Of a DNA stretch of 64,000 bases, positions 1 to 10,749 are shown piece by piece. Below the pieces are notes generated by a model. That model saw only the letters and a list, made by a program, of their open reading frames with translations, made no database searches and was not told the origin of the DNA. Location of the stretch: contig JAIPMN010000826.1 of assembly GCA_020650975.1 (NCBI GenBank), forward strand, positions 2,948-66,947. Reading direction: 5' to 3'. Source of the stretch: Apostichopus californicus (lineage: Eukaryota > Echinodermata > Holothuroidea > Aspidochirotida > Stichopodidae). Position 1 is the stretch's first letter; each line of letters opens with the position of its first letter. A program made the translations under genes and the position numbers.

Positions 1-180
1 GGGGGGGGGTTATAATTATTTTCAAAAATATTACAAGACTTGATCACGGAATTAAACAAAGTTAAAACGACTAATATATATTGTTGTGATCCTCAACAAG
101 TTAAATGTTTATGTCAGTGATTGTAATGACCTACGTTAACCCATATACTTATAATGATTGGGAGCTAATATTGTGCATTG
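1..180 (+). repeat. Dispersed repeat, copy A (begins after poly-G)
   Basis: The first ~180 bases match 15459-15630 at roughly 90-95 percent by eye, in the same orientation, and both copies start directly after a run of G. The match stops near the phrase AGCTAATATTGT; in the second copy a 161 bp MITE-like element starts at that point. No open frame is shared. This could be a dispersed repeat, a local duplication, or two haplotypes joined at a poly-G break. The left end of copy A may continue outside the window. Confidence 0.75.
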
Positions 181-2042
181 TAAACTGTACCATTTTGGGA
201 ATAATGTTTGGAACAGGCCTTGCAGATTCTTGTGGGCGAATTTGGTAGAAAAGTGTGAACTATTATGTCATTTGTTGGGCCACTATTCCTCGGACGGTGG
301 AGGGGAGTCCTAGCAGTGGTATTGTTTTAATGCCAAAATTGGCTAGAGAATTGGCAAGCAGCTTAGGCAGCCAGTGTGCAGCAAATGACTGATGTTACCC
401 ACGATGTTTTGCCAGGCAAGGCTGATATTCTGCTACAATGGTCAGGAGGTTTGTCCTAAGAGTGGCTATTAAGGAGTTGCATGGTTATCACCAGTATGCC
501 GACAGAGACTTATCGGTAAACACTTGTCGGTACAGACACACGACCAGTAAACATTGTCCACGTCATTTCAAATGTATGTATATATACCTGTAGGGAAGAC
601 AGACTGAGACCTACGTTGGACGTTGAGTTAGCAAGCAAAGATTGAAGACAGACAAATGGTAGTTAGTTTCTGCTGTTTTAATATCTATTTTCTCGAGCAT
701 ATAAAACATCGTATACAAACTGATTGTACACAGCTTATATATGAGTCCTTGACCAGAGAGTGAACAAGGAATTTCAAATGAAGTTTGTGAATAGTATTAG
801 GTTTACGAATCAAAGTGATTTCGTAATGATCGTGTCTCCACCTTAACCTATATCAGATCAAATTCTACCCCTTTCCACTAATTTAGGTAGAGGATTCTAA
901 GCCCCCTCCCCCTTTGACCCAGTAAGGTAAGAGCAAGTCCTTTATGGAAGAGCCAGAAGTAGCTCAGGGATGTCACGGGTGAGTTCGATTTTAATAATAG
1001 CCGCGCTCAAATTGACATGCATGTTCGACACCATATAGCGGTGTCGAGTTGATGGGGTAGGGGGGGGGGGGGATTAAAGACCCGAATTTGGAGTAGGTTG
1101 TAAATACTGGTTATTATTTACAGGTTGAAAATAGGTGGCGCCCGACTTTTGACCATAAGTAAACTCCATGAAACATAAACAAAAACTCGAGCATATAAAA
1201 CATCGTATACAATCATGAAATGAAAATTGTGAATAACTGTTAGAGACAGATTTGACAGCGTCCTCCGTAGGAAATGCTAAAGATTCCCATTGGAAATTGC
1301 CCTTACAGTTTCAGTATCAGTTTATTTCTTCACATCACCTCAGTGAGGTGTAAGACACATTTACACGGTACATTTCAAACACAATCCAGAGATTATCAAA
1401 CTGACAAATAACATATAACGTAATAGCCATAAACTTCGGAAAAGTCTAAAATTGAAACATGGCACCAGCGACGATTAGGAGAAAGAAACTTTCTTAAGAG
1501 AAGATTACTACAAAATTTATTTAGATTTACAACTACAATTTTACCCGATGATTGAAACAAATGCTTCATTTTAATACAACTGAGTCTTTTCCTAAAATAT
1601 GGTTTCAAGAACTCAACCCTATCGGCCGAAAAGTAAGGACAATACAAAATGTAATGATATTCGTCTCCTAAAGGTCACATTACTCACACAATCTGTCATG
1701 ATAATCAATGTTTGTGAACCCTCCTTGTACGTACGATAGGTACTAAAGTTTTAAGATTAACTTAAGTTTACTCTGTGAGGGAAATTCTAAGATCGTCAAA
1801 TAAGTTTCAAACTCAATTTTCTCTTTACACATTCTGTAGACTTTGCATTGAGAGTTATTGTAAACATCGCCTAGACCAGTCTTGTTCGTAAATATCACTT
1901 AGTCGTTGATCTATGGTCGCTTTGAGCCAAGACTAAGATATTACAAGGTATTGTCTGTGAGGGGTAGCAATTAGACCTTTCAGATAGTCAATGCAAATTT
2001 AGGATCCTTAACACACGCTATGGTCCCCTTTTTGTACAACAA
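181..2042. other. Non-coding stretch downstream of the 7TM gene
   Basis: No supported gene. It holds a 27-base exact direct repeat (692-718 and 1186-1212), a poly-G run near 1060, and on the minus strand an AATAAA at 1516-1521, about 520 bases downstream of the stop of the 7TM gene, which is a candidate poly(A) signal for it. The 83-codon minus frame at 1396-1647 has no recognisable domain and is treated as chance. Confidence 0.5.
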
Positions 2043-5000
2043 TCAACAAATACGTGTCAGATCTTGCTCCTGAACGTGTAGAGCCATGTAGCTACCAATG
2101 ACAGCAAATGATAAAGTAATTAAAACTCCATGATTCGACGCTTTGGACGCAATGGTAATCTGATAAATAATTTCCTTCCAAAATTCCGCATAAGCCTCAG
2201 ATTGTAGCTGCAAAACGTTGAAGTAAAATTTATCGTCCAGACCTTTTAAATTGAAGCCCCCTATAGCAATTAATGACAAGGACAGACCCATTACAATTGT
2301 GTTCCACCCCAAGTAATTCATTAATATTTCATTAATATTTCTTTGGAGATTCATGCCTTGAGCATCACCACCTGTAACATAATTCCATGTGACCATTGTT
2401 GTTATACCTAGGATAAGCAGAGGAAACAGTATCATAACATAAATGTTACAGCATTTGCGAAAGCAATTGAATTCGGCATAGACGTTTTGAATGGTATCAC
2501 GACAGAGGTCAATCTCCCCCTGGAATTCATTGAGGTAAAGGAGAAGATGACGAAATTGTCGGTGAAATGAGACACGGATGAAGTAGATAAGGTACATAAA
2601 TAGACCCCACGTGGCCATCATAACGTAGCAATAAATACAATGGATTAACGTGTTGACCTTTGACGACGATAAACACTGGTCTAGTTCGATCAACACATAG
2701 CATAGATAAAGAATTGTCAGGCCAGGCCAGAGTATGCAAAGAGCGAGGAAAGGTTTCCCTGGAAGACCTGTTTATCATAATGAAAAGAAAAACACGGATT
2801 AATTTATTTTTTTCAGTTTCTCATGCATGGTTTAAGAAGACGAGATGCAATCTCATGGAGACGCTTATTAATAAAGTAGTTTTTTTTAAGGATATCTTTA
2901 GAACAACCCACCTGTATGCTTCCAGTCCACGTATTGTCCCCTTGTTACGAGGTAACGAATGTGGAATGTTCTGGACCAGAGAAGGTAATGACATTTCCCT
3001 TGAAGATAATAGTCCAATTTGGAACAAAACGCAATGCCAGGGTATGATGACAACAAACCAATCAAAGTAGTTTGATTTAGTAAGTATATAATTCTGCGAG
3101 AAACAGCCCATGTTTTGTATAACACCATTCCCATGAAGCAGATATTCACAGCAAGAAGTATTGACAACATCACGGAGGACATGACACCGCTCCCGTAGTG
3201 GCACCAGGGCTTGGCACCTGCGAAACACAAAAGAAAAAATTGACAGTGAAAACAACAGCTTCTATTGTTATCTTTATTTAAAATATCGGACATTTAATCA
3301 TCCATTTTGTGGAGTACAAATAGTGAGTACGAAAAGTACAAATTAAATGTAAAAGTGAAAGGCAGTCAACTTAAAATTACAAATCTTGAGCACTTATAAT
3401 AAGAAGGGAGCTCCTTAATTAAATTAAAAACAAGAGAAAAATTAAGCGAAAGAAGGCTCTCATCAAATGAACACACATTCAACCCACCCCCCCCCCAATC
3501 GGAACCCTCCCCAATTCCATACATATACATATATACACGTGTTTAATTCATAAAACGTAATGTGGTATTTCTATAGATGCCTCCTAAATAAAGGTAATCG
3601 ACTTGGGTGTTAGGTAACTTATTCAAAACTACAACACTTTTTGTAATGCTGGTGTTGCGACACGAAAGGAATAATGTCTGCTGTTTGCAAGTATACGTGG
3701 ATACTTATAGAAACGTTAGTAGAATGGACAGAAGTTAACAATTTGGGAGGGAGATTGTTCAGGGAATGCTTAGTAAAGCTAAGAATATTTACAAGACCAT
3801 TAATTTTAAGCCATGTTCAAGGAAGCATATAAGCGACTTTTTCTTTTTTCTTCAAAAGCGGGCATGCTCTCTAGAACTTTCACTTTTCTTTCCAATAAGT
3901 TTGAGTAGCCTAGTATAAAGAGAAGTTTGATATATGCAGGTGGCAGATGCAGGGTTCTGTGAGAAAGAGATAGAAGGATTTCTCTAAAGACTTAATGCAA
4001 TCGAAGTATTAGGACTGGTTATGATCCTAAGTTAGTACAATTTCAACTTGCTTTAATTTACTTTGTCTGTTGGGTTAAAAAAAACTAAGATTGAAATACC
4101 TGCCCCTGTGCAGTTTGCTTTGCACCTCCTTTTACAACTCAAGAGAAGTTTTGGTGGTATTTTTACAACACATAGATCTTGAAGAAAGCAAAAAGTCCTT
4201 TTTATTTTAAACTTTTTATTTTAAACTATTATTAAAGTGATAGTCTACTAAATCTCAAAGCTCTGTCATTTCGTCCACTTGCTCGGGTATATCGGGAGAA
4301 ACGCCCAAGTTCAGCTCATGTGATACCACATGGCATTTTCACATGAAACATTCAACCGGTAGTTTAAAAAGCTACAGGGACGTTTTTTATAGTTTTAATG
4401 TGGAAACATGTAGCCAACACGTTCTAATTTTTTTGAGCAGCGTCCGGCTCCATATAATACGATCTGTGAGCATATGTGTTTATAAGCTTGGCCCCAAATA
4501 TGCTAGATATTCAAATATGATCACCTTTGAACAAAATTCTTTAACTGCTTTTATTACAACCTTCGAGGAAATTTTCCTCACTGGGACATTCAGTCATCTT
4601 GTGTGTTCCTTAAAAAAATATCTGAGAACAATTTGGAGAGTAAATACCTCCAGGAAAGTACTTTTTGAAAACTTCTAGCAATTATAGCGTCCTCTAATTT
4701 GGGGCCTATACAGACTACCTTTAAATTGCCTATCAAGATTATACATATCGCTGCTTGCCATGAGACTATAATGCATGCCACTCACCAATATCTATCTCGT
4801 TGTATTTTACCGTTTCGCCATGATAAGTCCACCAGAGAGTATCACAAACACTACACTTTACATTTTCCTCTTGGCTACCTAGTAGCGGTTGAGTTTCGTC
4901 TTCACGGTACGTTGATGGTTCCGGATGCCTGGATGAATTAATAGCCCGTCCTCCTGTGGGTAGCGTGACTTGCTGGCGGGGACTAAATCCGGCACGCAGG

Positions 5001-5155
5001 CGACATTTTAAGCACTTCCTTTTAGCTTCCACCGGGTTTGGATGAGGTAACCAAAGAATCTTTAAAATGATCCAATACAAAACGGACCATTTCTTCCTTC
5101 CAGAATATAGCAAAATTCTTTCGCCGGCCCGAGAAAAATCGTTTTCACCATCCAT
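2043..5155 (-). CDS. Putative gustatory receptor-like 7TM protein (3 coding exons)
   Basis: Exons on the minus strand: 5155-4786, 3217-2912 and 2767-2043 (stop included), 466 residues. All junctions are GT-AG and the phases fit: each of the first two exons ends one base into a glycine codon completed by the next exon. The start at 5155 has a strong GCCATGG context; an upstream in-frame ATG at 5200 is possible. The first ~124 residues are hydrophilic and probably cytosolic, with two Cys pairs (KCLKC, CSVC) and an acidic dileucine-type sorting motif, ETQPLL. Seven hydrophobic segments follow, around residues 135-157, 170-190, 230-255, 270-295, 345-370, 395-415 and 440-460. The last ends SYMALHVQEQ, close to the TYhhhhhQF signature of helix 7 in gustatory/odorant receptor-like channels. 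No signal peptide is seen. The length suits that family (about 400-500). A chemosensory or developmental ligand-gated channel role is inferred from the family. Alternative: another orphan multi-pass protein. Confidence 0.62.
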
Positions 5156-7452
5156 GGCTATGAAAAATGCAAACAAATGTAAATAAATGGTAAAATTCAA
5201 TAGTGGTTACTGAATTTCTTTATCAATTCTGCACATATAGGCCAATGTTTCTTTTGCCAAGGATCTGTACTTTATAAGTGCAACCTCCCACCGGTCAATG
5301 GCATTAAATGAAATCAAGCTATAGCTTTCATAACTTGAAAAATATGTATCGCTTAGTAAATAAGCCACCTTCAACGATCCACATGCTAACTTATAAGGTG
5401 ATCAAGTTTTATGGAACATTATATACGTGGCAGGCACAAAGCAGGCACCCCTACAAAGTCCTGTTTTCATACAATGGGACTTCCCCTCATCAAATAATTT
5501 TTCAGTTTCCAGACAGTATCTGCATTTGGAAGCACTCCAATGTAAATAATCGAAGATTGCTTCAATAAGTGGAATGCGAACTGTCTGGATGGGTTGTCGG
5601 GCTTTGTGTGTGAGGGACATACATGAATCCTGCAAAGAAGTGGTCTTACACAAAGTTTATCTGATTTTTGTCTGTATTTACTTTTCCTGTCAGGTATGTT
5701 GAGTTTCCTTCTTAATGTTCTTGAATTATTTTAATATAAAGTGCTAGAGAGGCTGAAGGTTCTACAAAAACTGCAGAATCACATTGTTGTTAAGTGAAAT
5801 TAAGATGTAAAGTTGTAGATTGGCTCAGCCAATCACAGAATTATTTCAGCAGGTCCAGCAGGAACACCAGGCTGAAGCTGGCCAACAGAGCGCTGATAGA
5901 GCGCTGAAAATTTACACAGTCCCATGGAGGGTTCTTTTACAAGCATAGTTTGTCATTGCGGGGCTAGTGTCAGTTGCTCATTGCAATAAAGACAACGCAT
6001 CTGCTTTGGATGAACTTTGTAGGAAATATGGGTTTCATTTGCTGGGGGTTCAGCAATTTTCATAACATTGGGAACAGTGTTTTTTTTTTTCAATGACACT
6101 GCTGTGTGTGGTACGACGGTAATCGGCGTGCATCGCGATATCGCATGGTATACCCCCACAATTGCGACTTTTAATTTGGATGACCACTTGACCATACAGT
6201 CTTTATGTTAAGTATCATGTCAGTTAAGGTTTGGCCAACGTTTGATATCACAGTGGTACCTATATCTAGAGTAAGCATATTTCATGCATGCCCACAACAT
6301 ATGAAATATGGAAAGAAATAGGAAAGCAATAAATAACCGGCAACTCCAGTTTACCCTCTTTATAGAAAGAGTCACACGCGAACATTTCATGGAAGAACAC
6401 TGACAAGGGATTTCTCTCAGTAAAGAGCGGTGCTCGCCAGTGAGGACGACCTACATGTATACTGACAATGCCAAGATCTCAGCCGCAATTTCGTCAGTGA
6501 GAAATAAGGTGACGATTAGCTCATCATCAAATGCTTTCTGGAAGAGTGTATAGTAATGGAGCTGGGTTGGTCAACAAACACCTCAAGAGTTCAGTGAAGG
6601 TCCCCCGAAACATATGGTTTAATAACAGAGGAAACATACGATGCTTGGTAGTATTTGGAGAAGAAGAAACAAGAACGTAACCGAGGAAAAAGTAACTGGG
6701 TCGACATTAATATGAAAAGAAAGCATTGCGCATGTCAAGCGTATCATGATAACAAACGACAGTACATCCATTGCAAAGAATGTGATGAATTCTACCATTA
6801 CAGTAGTTGTATGAGTATTCCCTGAACGATAAGTCTGGTTTCAATGTAACATTTTATTGTGTGGTATTGGTAAGTGTGACAACGGAACGTACAGTATGTA
6901 CTTCAGCTGCAGAATGAGTAAGATGGCGTTAAGTTGAAAGAAATCTTGTGCTCGAGTAATATAGAACAACCGCATGCTCTGTTTCTCATTGGACTTTAGA
7001 AGTGGTGGAAAAACTGTCAGCGCGAAGTTTTCTGCTACGATTCTCATCATAATACGAGCAACAAAACACACCTCGACCGTATCAAACAATTTTTGTTCAT
7101 CGTAAATGCAGCGAGATCTTTTAATCTAGGACAATGGTGTTTTTGAATGAAAAATGACGTAGCCAAACAAGGAAACATGAGTGACTTTGGCGTATTTACT
7201 TGCCTCTTTGCCGAAAGCGCAACGGGTTTGAATAAATACGTCAAATGGAATGACATACCTTACAAGATTCGACGCGTAGCGTCAAAAATACTCTTCCGTA
7301 ATTAGGAGCTTCCATGATAAAATACACATACAGAACTTGAGGCTTAAACTAAATTAAGCATATGACGCTATTTAGGGAGCCGCCACTTCGCCGCCATCGT
7401 CCCTGTTGTATGTGTGCGCAGCGTTTGTAGCCGAAAGAACAACATCCGATTT
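5156..7452. other. Intergenic region, little supported
   Basis: Upstream of the 7TM gene. It contains a PHD-finger-like remnant (listed separately) and short palindromes such as the one around 5820. The 60-85 codon open frames on both strands show no domain or paired splice sites. No promoter motif can be assigned with confidence. Confidence 0.4.
6652..6825 (+). pseudogene. PHD-finger-like coding remnant
   Basis: A 57-codon open stretch bounded by stops encodes a Cys/His pattern C-x-C-x12-C-x2-C-x4-H-x3-C (segment HCACQAYHDNKRQYIHCKEC, then DEFYHYSSC), which is the first part of a PHD finger and resembles those of chromatin readers such as BPTF. The remaining zinc ligands of a full finger are missing because a stop follows six residues later. 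No start codon with a convincing context or splice site was identified. It may be a broken gene copy, a fragment of a LINE ORF1 (some of which carry PHD fingers), or chance. Confidence 0.3.
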
Positions 7453-7460
7453 GATTATCC

Positions 7461-8666
7461 CGGTGACAGGACAAAATCCCCCCCGGACAAAATCCCCCCG
7501 GACAAAATCCCCCCAGACAAACCCCCACCCGAACAAAATCCCCCTAGCACAAAATCCCCCCGAGCCAAAATCCCCCTGGACAAAATCCCCCCAAGCCAAA
7601 ATCCCCCCAGGAAAAAATCCCCCCAAGTAATAAAAAATCCCATCAATTCTTTACAAAAATGCGTCATCCCAGTCCTCCCGGTCCCCCCGGTCCCCGGTAC
7701 CGTCATCCGGTACCGTCATCTGGTACCCCCACCGGTACCCCCGCCGGTACCTCCACCAGTTCCCCCACCGGTACCCCCACTGGTACTCTCAGTGGTTCCC
7801 GGACCAGTACCCTGACCAGTACCCCGACCATACCCCGACCGGTACCCTAATAGTTAGCCTGACAGTAAGCCTGACAGTTACCCCCACCGGAACCCCACCG
7901 GTACCCCCACTGGTACTCTCAGTGGTACCCCCACTGGTACTCTCAATGGCTCCCTGACTAGTACCCCCGGCCCGTACCCCGGCCGGTACCTGAACTTGTA
8001 CCTCGACCGGTACACCGACCGGTATCCCAACTGGTATCCTGAATGGCACCCTGACACGTACCCTGACTCGTACTCTGACACGTACCCTTACTAGTACTGG
8101 TACAATGACCAGTACTTTGACCAGTACCTTGACCGGTCCCTTGAATGTCACACTAACAGGTAGCCTCACAATTACCCTCACTGATCTCCCGACCAGTCTC
8201 CTGACCGGTACCCTGACCAGTATCCTGACTGGTATCCTGACCAGTACCCTAACCAGTACACTGAGTGGAACCCTGACCGGTAAATGACCGGTACCCTGAC
8301 CAGTACCTTGACCGGTACCCTCACAGGTACCCTAACAGGAGCCCTCACAGTTACGCTCGCCAGTACCCTCACTGGTACCCTGACCAGCCCCCTGACCGGT
8401 GCCCTGACCGGTACCCTAACCAGTGCAATGACCCATGCCTTGACTGTCACAACTGGGCCATCCCTGGTTGTTGCAGGCAGGCTTTGTATGGGTCAGGGGG
8501 ATATTGTCTGGGGGGATCTTGTCCGGGGGGATTTTGGCCGGGGGGATTTTGGCTGGGGGGATTTTGTCCAGTGGGATTTTGGCTGGGGGGATTCTGTCCG
8601 GGAGGATTTTCTCCGGGGGGATTTTGTCCGGGGGGATTTTGTCCGGGGGGATTTTGTCCTAGAACC
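7461..8666. mobile_element. Foldback-type DNA transposon with sub-repeated inverted arms
   Basis: The left arm (about 7461-7625) is an array of GACAAAATCCCCCCGG-like units. The right arm (about 8496-8666) is the same array inverted, GGGGGGATTTTGTCCG. Between them lies ~730 bp of a 12 bp minisatellite. A perfect 8 bp direct repeat, GATTATCC, flanks the element (7453-7460 and 8667-8674) and is the likely target site duplication. The two ends match after reverse complement: GGT, three different bases, then AGGACAAAATCC. No transposase frame exists, so it would move in trans. The open frames here on both strands, rich in Pro/Lys or Gly/Phe, simply follow from repeats without stops. Foldback elements of flies and TU elements of sea urchins have arms of this kind. 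Confidence 0.85.
7680..8425. repeat. 12-bp minisatellite, core of the foldback element
   Basis: About 60 diverged copies of a 12 bp unit near ACCCTGACCGGT, with abundant ACCGGT and GGTACC palindromes. Because the period is a multiple of three and the unit lacks stops, long frames such as Thr-Leu-Thr-Gly repeats appear on both strands. These are not considered genes. Confidence 0.8.
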
Positions 8667-8674
8667 GATTATCC

Positions 8675-9569
8675 TAAATGTAACTAGAACAAAAGAATAA
8701 TATCCTTTTCATTCTATTGTGACGGTCATTCTATGGTACATTTTTTTTTACCATATTAGGCCTATATAGTACACCAGTCTGTTAGTGTCTACTCTGATGT
8801 CAAGTTTGCAACAAGCATCGTATGTGTAGACACGCCGAGTAATAATTTAATTCCTCGCCATTTGCATTTCTACTGTAAATTGAAGTTGATTTTTAAGGTC
8901 GAAAATTACATTTGTTCAAAACCTATAGTGTTAAGAGAAACCGTATTAAAAGCTACAATGAGGTCATCAAATATCAGCTGTCTTACAGACAGGACTGTAA
9001 CAGTAAGACCTGTTTGCTGGTCTAACCTGGGTGTGTAGGAAAATATTTAAACAAAAATCTTTCTTGATGCTAGTATAATTTGTATGGGTATTTGTTTTTT
9101 ATCACTAAATTATCTACTTTAGATATCTTTGAAAAGTACTAAATGTAAACAGACAACATTTATTGCAATTCTTTGGTTTTGAAATATAACAAGTTGTTTG
9201 ATATTATATAAATGTATAGTGTACATGTATATATGATGTCAGTGATGAGTTGTTGTTTGGTCGGGTGGACTTGACTGATGAGCTCTGGCTATTGTAATTG
9301 GTTTGCTTAATGATTTCTGGTATATTTGCTCTGCACAGGTGTATGAAACTGGGGTTCTGGTGATTTGTAGTAACTGTAGTCCGCCAAGAGTAAGGTAGGG
9401 AAAGTGTTGCTCATAATTTGTACCAGGTACCAGGTCAAAAGCAGGGATTGTACAGGAATTGTACAGGAAGTTGCGACCCTGCCCGTATTAAGTAGGACTA
9501 TTACTAGGCTGTGTTCAGTTAGGCCTCTAAGCCCCAGATTTCTTAAGTTCTTGTTTCATTACCATTTAG
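8675..9569. other. Intergenic stretch without recognised features
   Basis: AT-rich sequence between the foldback element and the gag-like fragment. No open frame, RNA gene or repeat structure was recognised apart from a short tandem duplication near 9447-9470. Confidence 0.4.
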
Positions 9570-9890
9570 TATAGATCTGTCTACCCGGGAGGCGCAAATG
9601 CGGATGATGGTGACTTCGATACAGAACTCCTGGATCTGCTGTCACGGTACAACAAGTCCCTGGGGGACCTGAAGGAGGTGTCATCCGAGGCAGGTGCGCT
9701 GGGCTCCGCGGGGGTGCAAGATGAGGTAAGGAGGCAGGTAGTGGAACACATCCACACTGTTAAAAATGCAGGTGAAGGCCACCACTACCGACGGTTGAGG
9801 ACATTTTCGGGGTGGGTACCTGTACCCCCAGGTGAGATGCCCTTCGATGTTTGGCACCAACATGCCGACCAGATGGAATGTGCTCTGTAA
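9570..9890 (+). pseudogene. Gag-like (PNMA/Ma-type) fossil fragment
   Basis: An open stretch encodes a segment containing YRRLRTFSG and PFDVWHQHADQM, which resembles the N-terminal capsid region of paraneoplastic Ma (PNMA)-like proteins, a group derived from Ty3/gypsy-type gag. Only this piece is present; no protease, reverse transcriptase or LTR was found next to it, so the element is broken. Its right end runs into a long inverted repeat, so it seems to have been hit by another insertion. A good splice-acceptor-like sequence sits at its left edge, so a domesticated exon cannot be ruled out. Confidence 0.5.
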
Positions 9891-10450
9891 TTTGGTGCAC
9901 CACAATTAATTGCTCCATTGACTTACACACTATAAACTCTTTCCAGGACATCATAACCGTCATCCATGCATGTTATTCTGGCATGTGGATCTATCGTTAG
10001 GGATACAGTTTAAAAGTAAAATGCGGTGGTGAAAATTGTTGTCATAGGCTTTAGTCATATCGCATCCGAAAGGACAGCCCCACCCCCCCCCAAAAAAAAA
10101 TATATCCCCAGATTCTACGCCCCTGACTCATACCAAATTGAAATGTACTTGTGCTCTTACTCTTGTGCTGTTTTACTCAAGTCTATTTTGAGTCATCTTC
10201 ATTCTTTCTTATGTTTGGACATTGAAGAGGATGATTAGCACTTTGCTAACCTATATGAGCTCTTCTACCTCAGAATCGGTCCCAAAAGTTGAACGTGCTG
10301 TGATAACGCAAGCCATCAGCTACGATATCATATGATGGGTATGACATGTCAGTTGAAAACTTCTATGCTCTCGCACCCTTGGAAAGAGTTTATAGTGTGT
10401 AAGTCAATTGAGCAATTAATTGTGGTGCGTCACCTACAGAGCATATTCGG
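9872..10450. mobile_element. Inverted-repeat (MITE-like) element with ~70 bp arms
   Basis: Bases 9872-9944 are the inverted complement of 10381-10450; about 50 positions (from the GCACCACAATTAATTGCTC side to AAACTCTTTCC) match almost perfectly and the outer part less well. The arms enclose ~436 bp without coding potential, including a piece (about 10070-10127) ending GATTCTACGCCCCTG that resembles a hAT-type end. A poly-G run follows the right arm. No target duplication was recognised. The left arm overlaps the end of the gag-like fragment, which suggests insertion into it. Confidence 0.6.
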
Positions 10451-10749
10451 CGGGGGGGGGGGGGGGGAACAGATGGCGCTGTTTAAGAAACAGCATTGGC
10501 CGTTGAGAGATTCAGTTACCACATGTACAAGAACTTAATTGTCAAGCTAGAAATTGTGCCTATCGGGCTGAACAGATCGTAATGATAGACGGACTGCAAA
10601 AAGAAATAACATTTCAAAAACAATATAATAATGTTAGATGAGTATCATCTCATTCCCCTGTTTTGACCTACCTAATTTTTCCAACAGCACCCATTTGACT
10701 ATATACTTACTGAAACCAAGTTGCTAGAGTACGGTAATTTTGCGTTTAA

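Noticed and set aside
5953-6195. 80-codon minus frame with a CLYC motif, considered as a piggyBac-type C-terminus
   Set aside because: Only one Cys pair is present and nothing else of a transposase surrounds it.
7372-8700. Many Pro/Lys-, Gly/Phe- and Thr/Leu-rich open frames on both strands
   Set aside because: They come from stop-free short tandem repeats of the foldback element.
10070-10127. hAT-type right end (GATTCTACGCCCCTG)
   Set aside because: No matching left end or target duplication nearby, so it was not called as a separate element.
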